Positions 50,476 to 62,388 of a stretch of 64,000 bases of DNA are shown here, piece after piece. Position numbers and translations under genes: made by a program. This stretch comes from Hydractinia symbiolongicarpus. Taxonomy: Eukaryota; Cnidaria; Hydrozoa; Anthoathecata; Hydractiniidae. The DNA lies in assembly GCF_029227915.1 (NCBI RefSeq), contig NC_079888.1, forward strand, positions 21,184,001 to 21,248,000. The letters run 5' to 3'. The notes under the pieces were generated by a model. That model saw only the letters and a program-made list of their open reading frames with translations. It ran no database searches and had not been told where the DNA came from. The first letter of the stretch is position 1, and each line of letters opens with the position of its first letter.

Positions 50476-50848
50476 TAAGAATTAAGATAAAAAGTCATTT
50501 TTTTATTGTGGGACCAATCCTAGCAAATATCTCGCGCTGAAGAAATAGCGACAGTTTCAAAAACTACATTTCATTGTCTTTCTAACGGTGTCAGTCCGTT
50601 TGAGTTACAACGGTTTGGTAACATATTCGTACCAACATGTATTTAGCGATATTTTTCTGATATTGCCTGGTTGCATCGCTTTTAACAATGAAACGATTGA
50701 CTGTGGGACTTAATTGAGCTAACTTTGGACTGTGACCTGATAAATATGATAAATGATACAATTGGACTCCAAGAAACAACATTCTCGTTAATTTGACGTG
50801 ATTGCCGGAACTCAGCGATTACACTGGGCACTGTGGTAGCGCTTCATT
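50476..50848. repeat. Reference monomer, L4 left part with type G right part
   Basis: The L4 left part is marked by AGCAAATATCTCGCGCTG, which removes the GCGCGC hexamer found in most copies. It recurs at 46743, 48610, 50104, 51221, 52713, 53459, 54580, 57195 and 57940. A related AGCAA(T/C)GATCTCG form is at 25808, 28423 and 41132. The G right part has GATATTGCCTGG, GATAAATATGATAAATGATAC and GAAACAACATTC. It is confined to about 50.5-54.6 kb, in copies at 50476, 51221, 51967, 52713, 53459 and 54206, which points to local amplification. Confidence 0.88.
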
Positions 50849-51966
50849 TAAAAATTAAGCTAAAAAAGTCATTTTTTTACTGTGGGACCTATCCTAGCCG
50901 TTAACGCGCGTTGAAGAAAAAGCGACAGTTTCAAAAACTACATTCCATTGACTTTCTAACGGTGTCAGTCACTTGAGTTGCAACGGTTGTGTCACATATT
51001 CGTACCAACATGTATTTAGCGATATTTTTTTGATATTACTAGGTTGCATCGCTTTTAACAATGAAACGTTGACTGCGGGACTTAATTGAACTAACTTTGG
51101 ACAGTGACCTGATAAATGTGATAAATGAGACAATTGGACACCAAGAAATAACATTCTTCTTAATTTGACATGATTGCCGAAACTCAGCGATTACACTGGG
51201 CTCTGTGGTAGCGCTTCATTTAAGAATTAAGATAAAAAGTCATTTTTTTATTGTGGGACCAATCCTAGCAAATATCTCGCGCTGAAGAAATAGCGACAGT
51301 TTCAAAAACTACATTTCATTGACTTTCTAACGGTGTCAGTCCGTTTGAGTTACAACGGTTGGGTCACATATTCGTACCAACATGTATTTAGCGATATTTT
51401 TCTGATATTGCCTGGTTGCATCGCTTTTAACAATGAAACCATTGACTGTGGGACTTAATTGAGCTAACTTTGGACTGTGACCTGATAAATATGATAAATG
51501 ATACAATTGGACTCCAAGAATCAACATTCTCGTTAATTTGACGTGATTGCCGGAACTCAGCGATTACACTGGGCACTGTGGTAGCGCTTCATTTAAAAAT
51601 TAAGCTAAAAAAGTCATTTTTTTACTGTGGGACCTATCCTAGCCGTTAACGCGCGTTGAAGAAAAAGCGACAGTTTCAAAAACTACATTCCATTGACTTT
51701 CTAACGGTGTCAGTCCGTTTGAGTTACAACGGTTGGGTCACATATTTGTACCAACATGTATTTAGCGATATTTTTTTGATATTACTAGGTTGCATCGCTT
51801 TTAACAATGAAACGTTGACTGTGGGACTTAATTGAACTAACTTTGGACTGTGACCTGATAAATGTGATAAATGAGACAATTGGACTCCAAGAAATAACAT
51901 TCTTCTTAATTTGACGTGATTGCCGGAACTCAGCGATTACACTGGGCTCTGTGGTAGCGCTTCATT
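50476..51966. repeat. 1491-bp tetramer T, copy 1
   Basis: Monomers start at 50476 (L4/G), 50849 (C/B with CAGTCACTTGAGTTGC and GACACCAAG), 51221 (L4/G) and 51594 (C/B with ATTCCATTG). G copies alternate with C/B copies, so a dimer rhythm underlies the tetramer. The CAGTCACTTGAG change in 50849 removes the CCGTT core and shortens the copy to 372 bp. Confidence 0.91.
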
Positions 51967-53458
51967 TAAGAATTAAGATAAAAAAGTCATTTTTTTATTG
52001 TGGGACCAATCCTAGCCGTTATCGCGCGCTGAAGAAATAGCGACAATTTCAAAAACTACACTTCATTGTCTTTCTAACGGTGTCAGTCCGTTTGAGTTAC
52101 AACGGTTTGGTAACATATTCGTACCAACATGTATTTAGCGATATTTTTCTGATAATGCCTGGTTGCATCGCTTTTAACAATGAAACGATTGACTGTGGGA
52201 CTTAATTGAGCTAACTTTGGACTGTGACCTGATAAATATGATAAATGATACAATTGGACTCCAAGAAACAACATTCTCGTTAATTTGACGTGATTGCCGG
52301 AACTCAGCGATTACACTGGGCACTGTGGTAGCGCTTCATTTAAAAATTAAGCTAAAAAAGTCATTTTTTTACTGTGGGACCTATCCTAGCCGTTAACGCG
52401 CGTTGAAGAAAAAGCGACAGTTTTAAAAACTACATTCCATTGACTTTCTAACGGTGTCAGTCACTTGAGTTGCAACGGTTGTGTCACATATTCGTACCAA
52501 CATGTATTTAGCGATATTTTTTTGATATTACTAGGTTGCATCGCTTTTAACAATGAAACGTTGACTGCGGGACTTAATTGAACTAACTTTGGACAGTGAC
52601 CTGATAAATGTGATAAATGAGACAATTGGACACCAAGAAATAACATTCTTCTTAATTTGACATGATTGCCGAAACTCAACGATTACACTGGGCTCTGTGG
52701 TAGCGCTTCATTTAAGAATTAAGATAAAAAGTCATTTTTTTATTGTGGGACCAATCCTAGCAAATATCTCGCGCTGAAGAAATAGCGACAGTTTCAAAAA
52801 CTACATTTCATTGACTTTCTAACGGTGTCAGTCCGTTTGAGTTACAACGGTTGGGTCACATATTCGTACCAACATGTATTTAGCGATATTTTTCTGATAT
52901 TGCCTGGTTGCATCGCTTTTAACAATGAAACGATTGACTGTGGGACTTAATGGAGCTAACTTTGGACTGTGACCTGATAAATATGATAAATGATACAATT
53001 GGACTCCAAGAAACAACATTCTCGTTAATTTGACGTGATTGCCGGAACTCAGCGATTACACTGGGCACTGTGGTAGCGCTTCATTTAAAAATTAAGCTAA
53101 AAAAGTCATTTTTTTACTGTGGGACCTATCCTAGCCGTTAACGCGCGTTGAAGAAAAAGCGACAGTTTCAAAAACTACATTCCATTGACTTTCTAACGGT
53201 GTCAGTCCGTTTGAGTTACAACGGTTGGGTCACATATTCGTACCAACATGTATTTAGCGATATTTTTTTGATATTACTAGGTTGCATCGCTTTTAACAAT
53301 GAAACGTTGACTGTGGGACTTAATTGAACTAACTTTGGACTGTGACCTGATAAATGTGATAAATGAGACAATTGGACTCCAAGAAATAACATTCTTCTTA
53401 ATTTGACGTGATTGCCGGAACTCAGCGATTACACTGGGCTCTGTGGTAGCGCTTCATT
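51967..53458. repeat. 1492-bp tetramer T, copy 2
   Basis: Monomers start at 51967 (L1/G), 52341 (C/B with CAGTCACTTGAG), 52713 (L4/G) and 53086 (C/B). The second, third and fourth members match copy 1 closely. The first keeps the G right part and GGTTTGGTAAC but has an L1 left part in place of L4, which shows replacement of a half-monomer. Confidence 0.91.
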
Positions 53459-54951
53459 TAAGAATTAAGATAAAAAAGTCATTTTTTTATTGTGGGACCA
53501 ATCCTAGCAAATATCTCGCGCTGAAGAAATAGCGACAGTTTCAAAAACTACATTTCATTGACTTTCTAACGGTGTCAGTCCGTTTGAGTTACAACGGTTG
53601 GGTCACATATTCGTACCAACATGTATTTAGCGATATTTTTCTGATATTGCCTGGTTGCATCGCTTTTAACAATGAAACGATTGACTGTGGGACTTAATTA
53701 AGCTAACTTTGGACTGTGACCTGATAAATATGATAAATGATACAATTGGACTCCAAGAAACAACATTCTCGTTAATTTGACGTGATTGCCGGAACTCAGC
53801 GATTACACTGGGCACTGTGGTAGCGCTTCATTTAAAAATTAAGCTAAAAAAGTCATTTTTTTACTGTGGGACCTATCCTAGCCGTTAACGCGCGTTGAAG
53901 AAAAAGCGACAGTTTCAAAAACTACATTCCATTGACTTTCTAACGGTGTCAGTCCGTTTGAGTTACAACGGTTGGGTCACATATTCGTACCAACATGTAT
54001 TTAGCGATATTTTTTTGATATTACTAAGTTGCATCGCTTTTAACAATGAAACGTTGACTGTGGGACTTAATTGAACTAACTTTGGACTGTGACCTGATAA
54101 ATGTGATAAATGAGACAATTGGACACCAAGAAATAACATTCTTCTTAATTTGACGTGATTGCCGGAACTCAGCGATTACACTGGGCTCTGTGGTAGCGCT
54201 TCATTTAAAAATTAAGATAAAAAAGTCATTTTTTTATTGTGGGACCAATCCTAGCCGTTATCGCGCGCTGAAGAAATAGCGACAGTTTCAAAAACTACAC
54301 TTCATTGTCTTTCTAATGGTGTCAGTCCGTTTGAGTTACAACGGTTGGGTAACATATTCGTACCAACATGTATTTAGCGATATTTTTCTGATATTGCCTG
54401 GTTGCATCGCTTTTAACAATGAAACGATTGACTGTGGGACTTAATTGAGCTAACTTTGGACTGTGACCTGATAAATATGATAAATGATACAATTGGACTC
54501 CAAGAAACAACATTCTTCTTAATTTGACATGATTGCCGAAACTCAGCGATTACACTGGGCTCTGTGGTAGCGCTTCATTTAAGAATTAAGATAAAAAGTC
54601 ATTTTTTTATTGTGGGACCAATCCTAGCAAATATCTCGCGCTGAAGAAATAGCGACAGTTTCAAAAACTACATTTCATTGACTTTCTAACGGTGTCAGTC
54701 CGTTTGAGTTACAACGGTTGGGTCACATATTCGTACCAACATGTATTTAGCGATATTTTTTTGATATTACTAGGTTGCATCGCTTTTAACAATGAAACGT
54801 TGACTGTGGGACTTAATTGAACTAACTTTGGACTGTGACCTGATAAATGTGATAAATGAGACAATTGGACACCAAGAAATAACATTCTTCTTAATTTGAC
54901 GTGATTGCCGGAACTCAGCGATTACACTGGGCTCTGTGGTAGCGCTTCATT
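53459..54951. repeat. Degenerate third T unit
   Basis: Monomers start at 53459 (L4/G), 53833 (C/B, GACACCAAG), 54206 (L1/G, CTTCATTGTC) and 54580 (L4/B). The first two repeat the second half of T. The last has an L4 left part with a B right part where T has L4/G, so the unit order is breaking down here. Confidence 0.85.
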
Positions 54952-55698
54952 TAAGAATTAAGATAAAAAAGTCATTTTTTATTGTGGGACCAATCCTAGC
55001 CGTTATCGCGCGCTGAAGAAATAGCGACAGTTTCAAAAACTACACTTCATTGTTTTTCTAACGGTGTCAGTCCGTTTGAGTTACAACGGTTGGGTAACAT
55101 ATTCGTACCAACATGTATTTATCGATATTTTTCTGATATTGCTAGGTTGCATCGCTTTTAACAATGAAACGATTGACTGTGGGACTTAATTGAGCTCACT
55201 TTGGACTGTGACCTGATAAATGTGATAAATGAGAGAATTGGACCCCAAGAAATAACATTCTTGTTAATTTGACGTGATTGCCGGAACTCAGCGATCACAC
55301 TGGGCACTGTGGGAGCGCTTCATTTAAAAATTAAGCTAAAAAAAGTCATTTTTTTACTGTGGGACTTATCCTAGCCGTTAGCGCACGTTGAAGAAAAAGC
55401 GACAGTTTCAAAAACTACATTTCATTGACTTTTTAACGGTGTCAGTCCGTTTGAGTTACAACGGTTGTGTCACATATTCGTACCAACATGTATTTAGCGA
55501 TATTTCTTTGATATTACTAGGTTGCATCGCTTTTAACAATAAAACGTTGACTGTGGGACTTAATTGAACTAACTTTGGACTGTGACCTGATAAATGTGAT
55601 AAATGAGACAATTGGACACCAAGAAATAACATTCTTCTTAATTTGACATGATTGCCGAAACTCAGCGATTACACTGGGCTCTGTGGTAGCGCTTCATT

Positions 55699-56073
55699 TA
55701 AGAATTAAGTTAAAAAAATTCAGTTTTTTATTGTGGGACCAATCCTAGACGTTATCGCGCGCTGAGGTAATAGCGACAGTTTCAAAAACTTAATTTCATT
55801 GTCTTTCTAACGGTATCAGTCCGTTTGAGTTTCAACGGCTGTGTCACATATTCGTACCAACATGTATTTAGCGATATTGTTTTGATATTACTACGTTGCA
55901 TCGCTTTTAACAATGAAACGATTGACTGTGGGACTTAATTGAACTAACTTTGGACTGTCTCCTGATAAATGTGATAAAGGAGACAATTGGACTCCAAGAA
56001 ATAACATTCTTCTTAATTTGACATGATTGCCGAAACTCAGCGATTACACTGGCCGCTGTGGTAGCGCTTCATT
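55699..56073. repeat. Reference monomer, type H
   Basis: This subfamily is marked by an altered A/T tract (A7-TTCAG-T6 in place of A7-GTCA-T7), CCTAGACGTTATCG, ACTTAATTTCATTG, GGTATCAGTCC, GGCTGTGTCAC, GATATTGTTTTGATATT, CTACGTTG and GTCTCCTG. Closely matching copies start at 59060 and 60150. A partly similar copy starts at 48982. H copies follow a C-left copy with TTTCTTTGAT and, in two of three cases, precede an E copy, so H belongs to the higher-order unit described at 54952. Confidence 0.9.
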
Positions 56074-56447
56074 TAAGAGTTTAGATAAATAAGTCATTTT
56101 TTACTGTGGGACAAATCCTATCCGTTATCGCGCGCTGAAGAAATAGCGACAGTTTCAAAAACTACATTTCATCAAATTTCTAACGGTGTCAGTCCGTTTG
56201 AGTTATAACGGTTGGGTCACATATTCGTACCAACATGTATTTAGCGATATTTTTCTGATATTACCAGGTTGCATCGCTTTTAACTATGAAACGATTGACT
56301 GTGGGACTTAATTGAGCTAACTTTGGACTGTCACCTGATAAATGCGATAAAAGAAAAAAATGGGACTCCAAGAAAAAACATTCTTCTTAATTTGACATGA
56401 TTGCCGAAACTCAGCGATTACACTGGGCTCTGTGGTAGCGCTTCATT
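56074..56447. repeat. Reference monomer, type E left part
   Basis: The left part has TAAGAGTTTAGATAAATAAG, a shortened TTTTTTACTG and CCTATCCGTTATC. The run of seven A is broken here into short AT stretches, unlike nearly all other copies. Related copies start at 49357, 60525 and 62022. At 49357 and 62022 this left part is joined to an F middle; at 56074 and 60525 it is joined to an A right part. All lie in the right quarter of the window. Confidence 0.88.
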
Positions 56448-56821
56448 TAAGAATTAAGATAAAAAAGTCATTTTTTTATTGTGGGACCAATCCTACCCGT
56501 TATCGCGCGCTGAAGAAATAGCGACAGTTTCAAAAACTACATTTCATTGACTTTCTAACGGTGTCAGTCCGTTTGGGTTACAACGGTTGGGTAACATATT
56601 CGTACCAACATGTATTTAGCGATATTTTTCTGATATTACTAGGTTGCATGGCTTTTAACAATGAAACAATTGACTGTGGGACTTAATTGAGCTAACTTTG
56701 GACTGTCACCTGATAAATGTGATAAATGAGACAATTGGAATCCAAGAAATAACATTCTCGTTAATTTCACGTGATTGCCGGAACTCAGCGATTACACTGG
56801 GCACTGTGGTAGCGCTTCATT

Positions 56822-58311
56822 TAAAAATTAAGCTAAAAAAGTCATTTTTTTACTGTGGGACCTATCCTAGCCGTTAACGCGCGTTGAAGAAAAAGCGACA
56901 GTTTCAAAAACTACATTTCATTGACTTTCTAACGGTGTCAGTCCGTTTGAGTTACAACGGTTGTGTCACATATTCGTACCAACATGTATTTAGCGATATT
57001 TTTTTGATATTACTAGGTTGCATCGCTTTTAACAATGAAACGTTGACTGCGGGACTTAATTGAACTAACTTTGGACTGTGACCTGATAAATGTGATAAAT
57101 GAGACAATTGGACACCAAGAAATAACATTCTTCTTAATTTGACATGATTGCCGAAACTCAGCGATTACACTGGGCTCTGTGGTAGCGCTTCATTTAAGAA
57201 TTAAGATAAAAAGTCATTTTTTTATTGTGGGACCAATCCTAGCAAATATCTCGCGCTGAAGAAATAGCGACAGTTTCAAAAACTACATTTCATTGACTTT
57301 CTAACAGTGTCAGTCCGTTTGAGTTACAACGGTTGGGTCACATATTCGTACCAACATGTATTTAGCGATATTTTTTTGACATTACTAGGTTGCATCGCTT
57401 TTAACAATGAAACGTTGACTGTGGGACTTAATTGAACTAACTTTGGACTGTGACCTGATAAATGTGATAAATGAGACAATTGGACACCAAGAAATAACAT
57501 TCCTCTTAATTTGACGTGATTGCCGGAACTCAGCGATTACACTGGGCTCTGTGGTAGCGCTTCATTTAAGAATTAAGATAAAAAAGTCAATTTTTTATTG
57601 TGGGTCCAATCCTAGCCGTTATCGCGCGCTGAAGAAATAGCGACAGTTTCAAAAACTACACTTCATTGTCTTTCTAACGGTGTCAGTCCGTTTGAGTTAC
57701 AACGGTTGTGTCACATATTCGTACCAACATGTATTTAGCGATATTTTTTTGATATTACTAGGTTGCATCGCTTTTAACAATGAAACGTTGACTGCGGGAC
57801 TTAATTGAACTAACTTTGGACTGTGACCTGATAAATGTGATAAATGAGACAATTGGACACCAAGAAATAACATTCTTCTTAATTTGACATGATTGCCGAA
57901 ACTCAGCGATTACACTGGGCTCTGTGGTAGCGCTTCATTTAAGAATTAAGATAAAAAGTCATTTTTTTATTGTGGGACCAATCCTAGCAAATATCTCGCG
58001 CTGAAGAAATAGCGACAGTTTCAAAAACTACATTTCATTGACTTTCTAACAGTGTCAGTCCGTTTGAGTTACAACGGTTGGGTCACATATTCGTACCAAC
58101 ATGTATTTAGCGATATTTTTTTGACATTACTAGGTTGCATCGCTTTTAACAATGAAACGTTGACTGTGGAACTTAATTGAACTAACTTTGGACTGTAACC
58201 TGATAAATGTGATAAATGAGACAATTGGACACCAAGAAATAGCATTCCTCTTAATTTGACGTGATTGCCGGAACTCAGCGATTACACTGGGCTCTGTGGT
58301 AGCGCTTCATT
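56822..58311. repeat. C copy and 745-bp dimer duplication
   Basis: Monomers start at 56822 (C/B), 57195 (L4, AACAGTG, TTTTTTTGACATT), 57567 (L1, GTCAATTTTTTATTG, GGGTCCAATCC) and 57940 (as 57195). The L4 markers repeat at a 745-bp step, and the TGACTGCGGG right part occurs at both 56822 and 57567. Breakpoints are mid-monomer: about 56.95-57.70 kb was copied to 57.70-58.44 kb. Confidence 0.86.
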
Positions 58312-59434
58312 TAAGAATTAAGATAAAAAAGTCAATTTTTTATTGTGGGTCCAATCCTAGCCGTTATCGCGCGCTGAAGAAATAGCGACAGTTTCAAAAA
58401 CTACACTTCATTGTCTTTCTAACGGTGTCAGTCCGTTTGAGTTACAACGGTTGGGTAACATATTCGTACCAACATGTATTTATCGATATTTTTCTGATAT
58501 TGCTAGGTTGCATCGCTTTTAACAATGAAACGATTGACTGTGGGACTTAATTGAGCTAACTTTGGACTGTGACCTGATAAATGTGATTAATGAGACAATT
58601 GGACCCCAAGAAATAACATTCTTGTTAATTTGACGTGATTGCCGGAACTCAGCGATCACACTGGGCACTGTGGTAGCGCTTCATTTAAAAATTAAGCTAA
58701 AAAAAGTCATTTTTTTACTGTGGGACCTATCCTAGCCGTTAGCGCGCGTTGAAGAAAAAGCGACAGTTTCAAAAACTACATTTCATTGACTTTTTAACGG
58801 TGTCAGTCCGTTTGAGTTACAACGGTTGTGTCACATATTCGTACCAACATGTATTTAGCGATATTTCTTTGATATTACTAGGTTGCATCGCTTTTAACAA
58901 TAAAACGTTGACTGTGGGACTTAATTGAACTAACTTTGGACTGTGACCTGATAAATGTGATAAATGAGACAATTGGACACCAAGAAATAACATTTTTCTT
59001 AATTTGACATGATTGCCGAAACTCAGCGATTACACTGGGCTCTGTGGTAGCGCTTCATTTAAGAATTAAGTTAAAAAAATTCAGTTTTTTATTGTGGGAC
59101 CAATCCTAGACGTTATCGCGCGCTGAGGAAATAGCGACAGTTTCAAAAACTTAATTTCATTGTCTTTCTAACGGTATCAGTCCGTTTGAGTTTCAACGGC
59201 TGTGTCACATATTCGTACCAACATGTATTTAGCGATATTGTTTTGATATTACTACGTTGCATCGCTTTTAACAATGAAACGATTGACTGTGGGACTTAAT
59301 TGAACTAACTTTGGACTGTCTCCTGATAAATGTGATAAAGGAGACAATTGGACTCCAAGAAATAACATTCTTCTTAATTTGACATGATTGCCGAAACTCA
59401 GCGATTACACTGGCCGCTGTGGTAGCGCTTCATT
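58312..59434. repeat. Unit W, first three members, copy 2
   Basis: Monomers start at 58312, 58686 and 59060, corresponding to 54952, 55325 and 55699. TTTATCGATATT, TTTCTTTGATATT with CAATAAAACG, and the H markers are all present in order. The E and acccg-type members are missing, since 59435 restarts the unit. Confidence 0.9.
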
Positions 59435-61271
59435 TAAGAATTAAGATAAAAAAGTCAATTTTTTATTGTGGAACCAATCCTAGCCGTTATCGCGCGCTGA
59501 AGAAATAGCGACAGTTTCAAAAACTACACTTCATTGTCTTTCTAACGGTGTCAGTCCGTTTGAGTTACAACGGTTGGGTAACATATTCGTACCAACATGT
59601 ATTTATCGATATTTTTCTGATATTGCTAGGTTGCATCGCTTTTAACAATGAAACGATTGACTGTGGGACTTAATTGAGCTAACTTTGGACTGTGACCTGA
59701 TAAATGTGATAAATGAGACAATTGGACCCCAACAAATAACATTCTTGTTAATTTGACGTGATTGCCGGAACTCAGCGATCACACTGGGCACTGTGGTAGC
59801 GCTTCATTTAAAAATTAAGCTAAAAAAAGTCAGTCGCGTTGAAGAAAAAGCGACAGTTTCAAAAACTACATTTCATTGACTTTTTACCGGTGTCAGTCCG
59901 TTTGAGTTACAACGGTTGTGTCACATATTCGTACCAACATGTATTTAGCGATATTTCTTTGATATTACTAGGTTGCATCGCTTTTAACAATAAAACGTTG
60001 ACTGTGGGACTTAATTGAACTAACTTTGGACTGTGACCTGATAAATGTGATAAATGAGACAATTGGACACCAAGAAATAACATTCTTCTTAATTTGACAT
60101 GATTGCCGAAACTCAGCGATTACACTGGGCTCTGTGGTAGCGCTTCATTTAAGAATTAAGTTAAAAAAATTCAGTTTTTTATTGTGGGACCAATCCTAGA
60201 CGTTATCGCGCGCTGAGGAAATAGCGACAGTTTCAAAAACTTAATTTCATTGTCTTTCTAACGGTATCAGTCCGTTTGAGTTTCAACGGCTGTGTCACAT
60301 ATTCGTACCAACATGTATTTCGCGATATTGTTTTGATATTACTACGTTGCATCGCTTTTAACAATGAAACGATTGACTGTGGGACTTAATTGAACTAACT
60401 TTGGACTGTCTCCTGATAAATGTGATAAAGGAGACAATTGGACTCCAAGAAATAACATTCTTCTTAATTTGACATGATTGCCGAAACTCAACGATTACAC
60501 TGGCCGCTGTGGTAGCGCTTCATTTAAGAGTTTAGATAAATAAGTTATTTTTTACTGTGGGACCAATCCTATCCGTTATCGCGCGCTGAAGAAATAGCGA
60601 CAGTTTCAAAAACTACATTTCATTGACTTTCTAACGGTGTCAGTCCGTTTGGGTTACAACGGTTGGGTAACATATTCGTACCAACATGTATTTAGCGATA
60701 TTTTTCTGATATTACCAGGTTGCATCGCTTTTAACTATGAAACGATTGACTGTGGGACTTAATTGAGCTAACTTTGGACTGTCACCTGATAAATGCGATA
60801 AAAGAGTCAATTGGACTCCAAGAAAAAACATTCTTCTTAATTTGACATGATTGCCGAAACTCAGCGATTACACTGGGCTCTGTGGTAGCGCTTCATTTAA
60901 GAATTAAGATAAAAAAGTCATTTTTTTATTGTGGGACCAATCCTACCCGTTATCGAGCGCTGAAGAAATAGCGACAGTTTCAAAAACTACATTTCATTGA
61001 CTTTCTAACGGTGTCAGTCCGTTTGGGTTACAACGGTTGGGTAACATATTCGTACCAACATGTATTTAGCGATATTTTTCTGATATTACTAGGTTGCATG
61101 GCTTTTAACAATGAAACAATTGACTGTGGGACTTAATTGAGCTAACTTTGGACTGTCACCTGATAAATGTGATAAATGAGACAATTGGACTCCAAGAAAT
61201 AACATTCTTGTTAACTTGACGTTATTGCCGGAACTCAGCGATTACACTGGGCACTGTGGTAGCGCTTCATA
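59435..61271. repeat. Unit W, copy 3, five members
   Basis: Monomers start at 59435, 59809, 60150, 60525 and 60898, in the same order as copy 1. The second member carries a 33-bp deletion. Because copies 1 and 3 are both complete and copy 2 has three members, the trimer 58312-59434 looks like a partial duplication of the start of copy 3, or the reverse. Confidence 0.88.
59809..60149. repeat. C-type monomer with net 33-bp deletion (341 bp)
   Basis: After AAAAAAAGTCA (ending at 59832) the sequence continues GTCGCGTTGAAG, where the sister copies 55325 and 58686 have the T run, CTGTGGGAC and GTTAGCG first. A net 33 bases are missing. The deletion removes the T half of the A/T tract, the GGGACCTATCC block and one GCGCGC. 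It is the shortest complete monomer in the window and is found once. Confidence 0.92.
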
Positions 61272-61646
61272 TAAAAATTAAGCTAAAAAAGGTCATTTTT
61301 TTACTGTGGGACCTATCCTAGCCGTTAGCGCGCGTTGAAGAAAAAGCGACAGTTTCAAAATCTACATTTCATTGACTTTCTAACGGTGTCAGTTCCTTTC
61401 ACTTACAACGGTTTGGTCACAAATACGTACCAACATGTATTTAGCGATACTTTTCTGATATTACTAGGTTGCGTCGCTTTTAACTATGAAACGATTGACT
61501 GTGGGACTTAATTGAACTAACTTTGGACTGTCTCCTGATAAATGTGATAAATGAGACAATTGGACACCAAGAAATAACATTCTTGTTAACTTGACGTTAT
61601 TGCCGGAACTCAGCGATTACACTGGGCACTGTGGTAGCGCTTCATA
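61272..61646. repeat. Reference monomer, type F middle (TTCG lost)
   Basis: The middle of this copy carries CCTTTCACTTACAACGGTTT, CACAAATACGTACC, GCGATACTTTTCTG and GGTTGCGTCGC. The otherwise nearly constant CATATTCGTACC becomes CAAATACGTACC, so TTCG becomes TACG, and the second AACGG/CCGTT core is lost. Other F copies start at 49357, 61647, 62022 and 63138. The left part here is type C with CATATAAAAATTAAGC at its junction, shared with 61647 and 63138. Confidence 0.9.
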
Positions 61647-62021
61647 TAAAAATTAAGCTAAAAAAGGTCATTTTTTTACTGTGGGACCTATCCTAGCCGT
61701 TAGCGCGCGTTGAAGAAATAGCGACAGTTTCAAAATCTACATTTCATTGACTTGATAACGGTGTCAGTTCCTTTCACTTACAACGGTTTGGTCACAAATA
61801 CGTACCAACATGTATTTAGCGATACTTTTCTGATATTACTAGGTTGCGTCGCTTTTAACTATGAAACGATTGACTGTGGGACTTAATTGAACTAACTTTG
61901 GACTGTCTCCTGATAAATGTGAAAAATGAGACAATTGGACTCAAAGAAATAACATTCTTCTTAATTTGACGTGATTGTCGGAACTCAGCGATTACACTGG
62001 CCGCTGTGGTAGCGCTTCATT

Positions 62022-62388
62022 TAAGAGTTTAGATAAATAAGTCATTTTTTACTGTGGGACCAATCCTATCCGTTATCGCGCGCTGAAGAAATAGCGACAG
62101 TTTCAAAAACTACATTTCATTGACTTTCTAACGGTGTCATTCCCTTTCACTTACAACGGTTTGGTCACAAATACGTACCAACATGTATTTAGCGATACCT
62201 TTCTGATATTACTAGGTTGCGTTGCTTTTAACTATGAAACGATTGAGTGTGGGACTTAATTGAACTAACTTTGGACTGTCTCCTGATAAATGTGACAAAG
62301 GAGACAATTGGACTCCAAGAAATAACATTCTTGTTAACTTGACATGATTGCCGAAACTCAGCGATTACACTGGGCTCTGTTGTAGATT
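62022..62388. repeat. E/F monomer with 6-bp end deletion (367 bp)
   Basis: The end reads GTTGTAGATTTAAG at 62385/62386, where other copies have GTAGCGCTTCATTTAAG, so six bases (CGCTTC) are lost along with the AGCGCT palindrome normally present near each boundary. A weaker change of the same site, GTAGCATTCATTT, occurs at 42241-42250. Confidence 0.88.

Larger units (their letters stand above)
54952..56821. repeat. Five-monomer unit W, copy 1
   Basis: Monomers start at 54952 (L1 with TTTATCGATATT and GATATTGCTAGG), 55325 (C, TTTCTTTGATATT, CAATAAAACG), 55699 (H), 56074 (E) and 56448 (CCTACCCGTTATC, GGGTTACAACGG, GCATGGC). The same five-member order recurs from 59435, and the first three members recur from 58312. 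The ATCGAT created in the first member is absent from ordinary copies. Confidence 0.9.

Noticed and set aside
50591-50782. 63-codon antisense frames in G-type monomers
   Set aside because: They begin like the B-type frame but run into a different frame after the extra base in CGATTGACTG. They are shared only because the G copies are recent duplicates.
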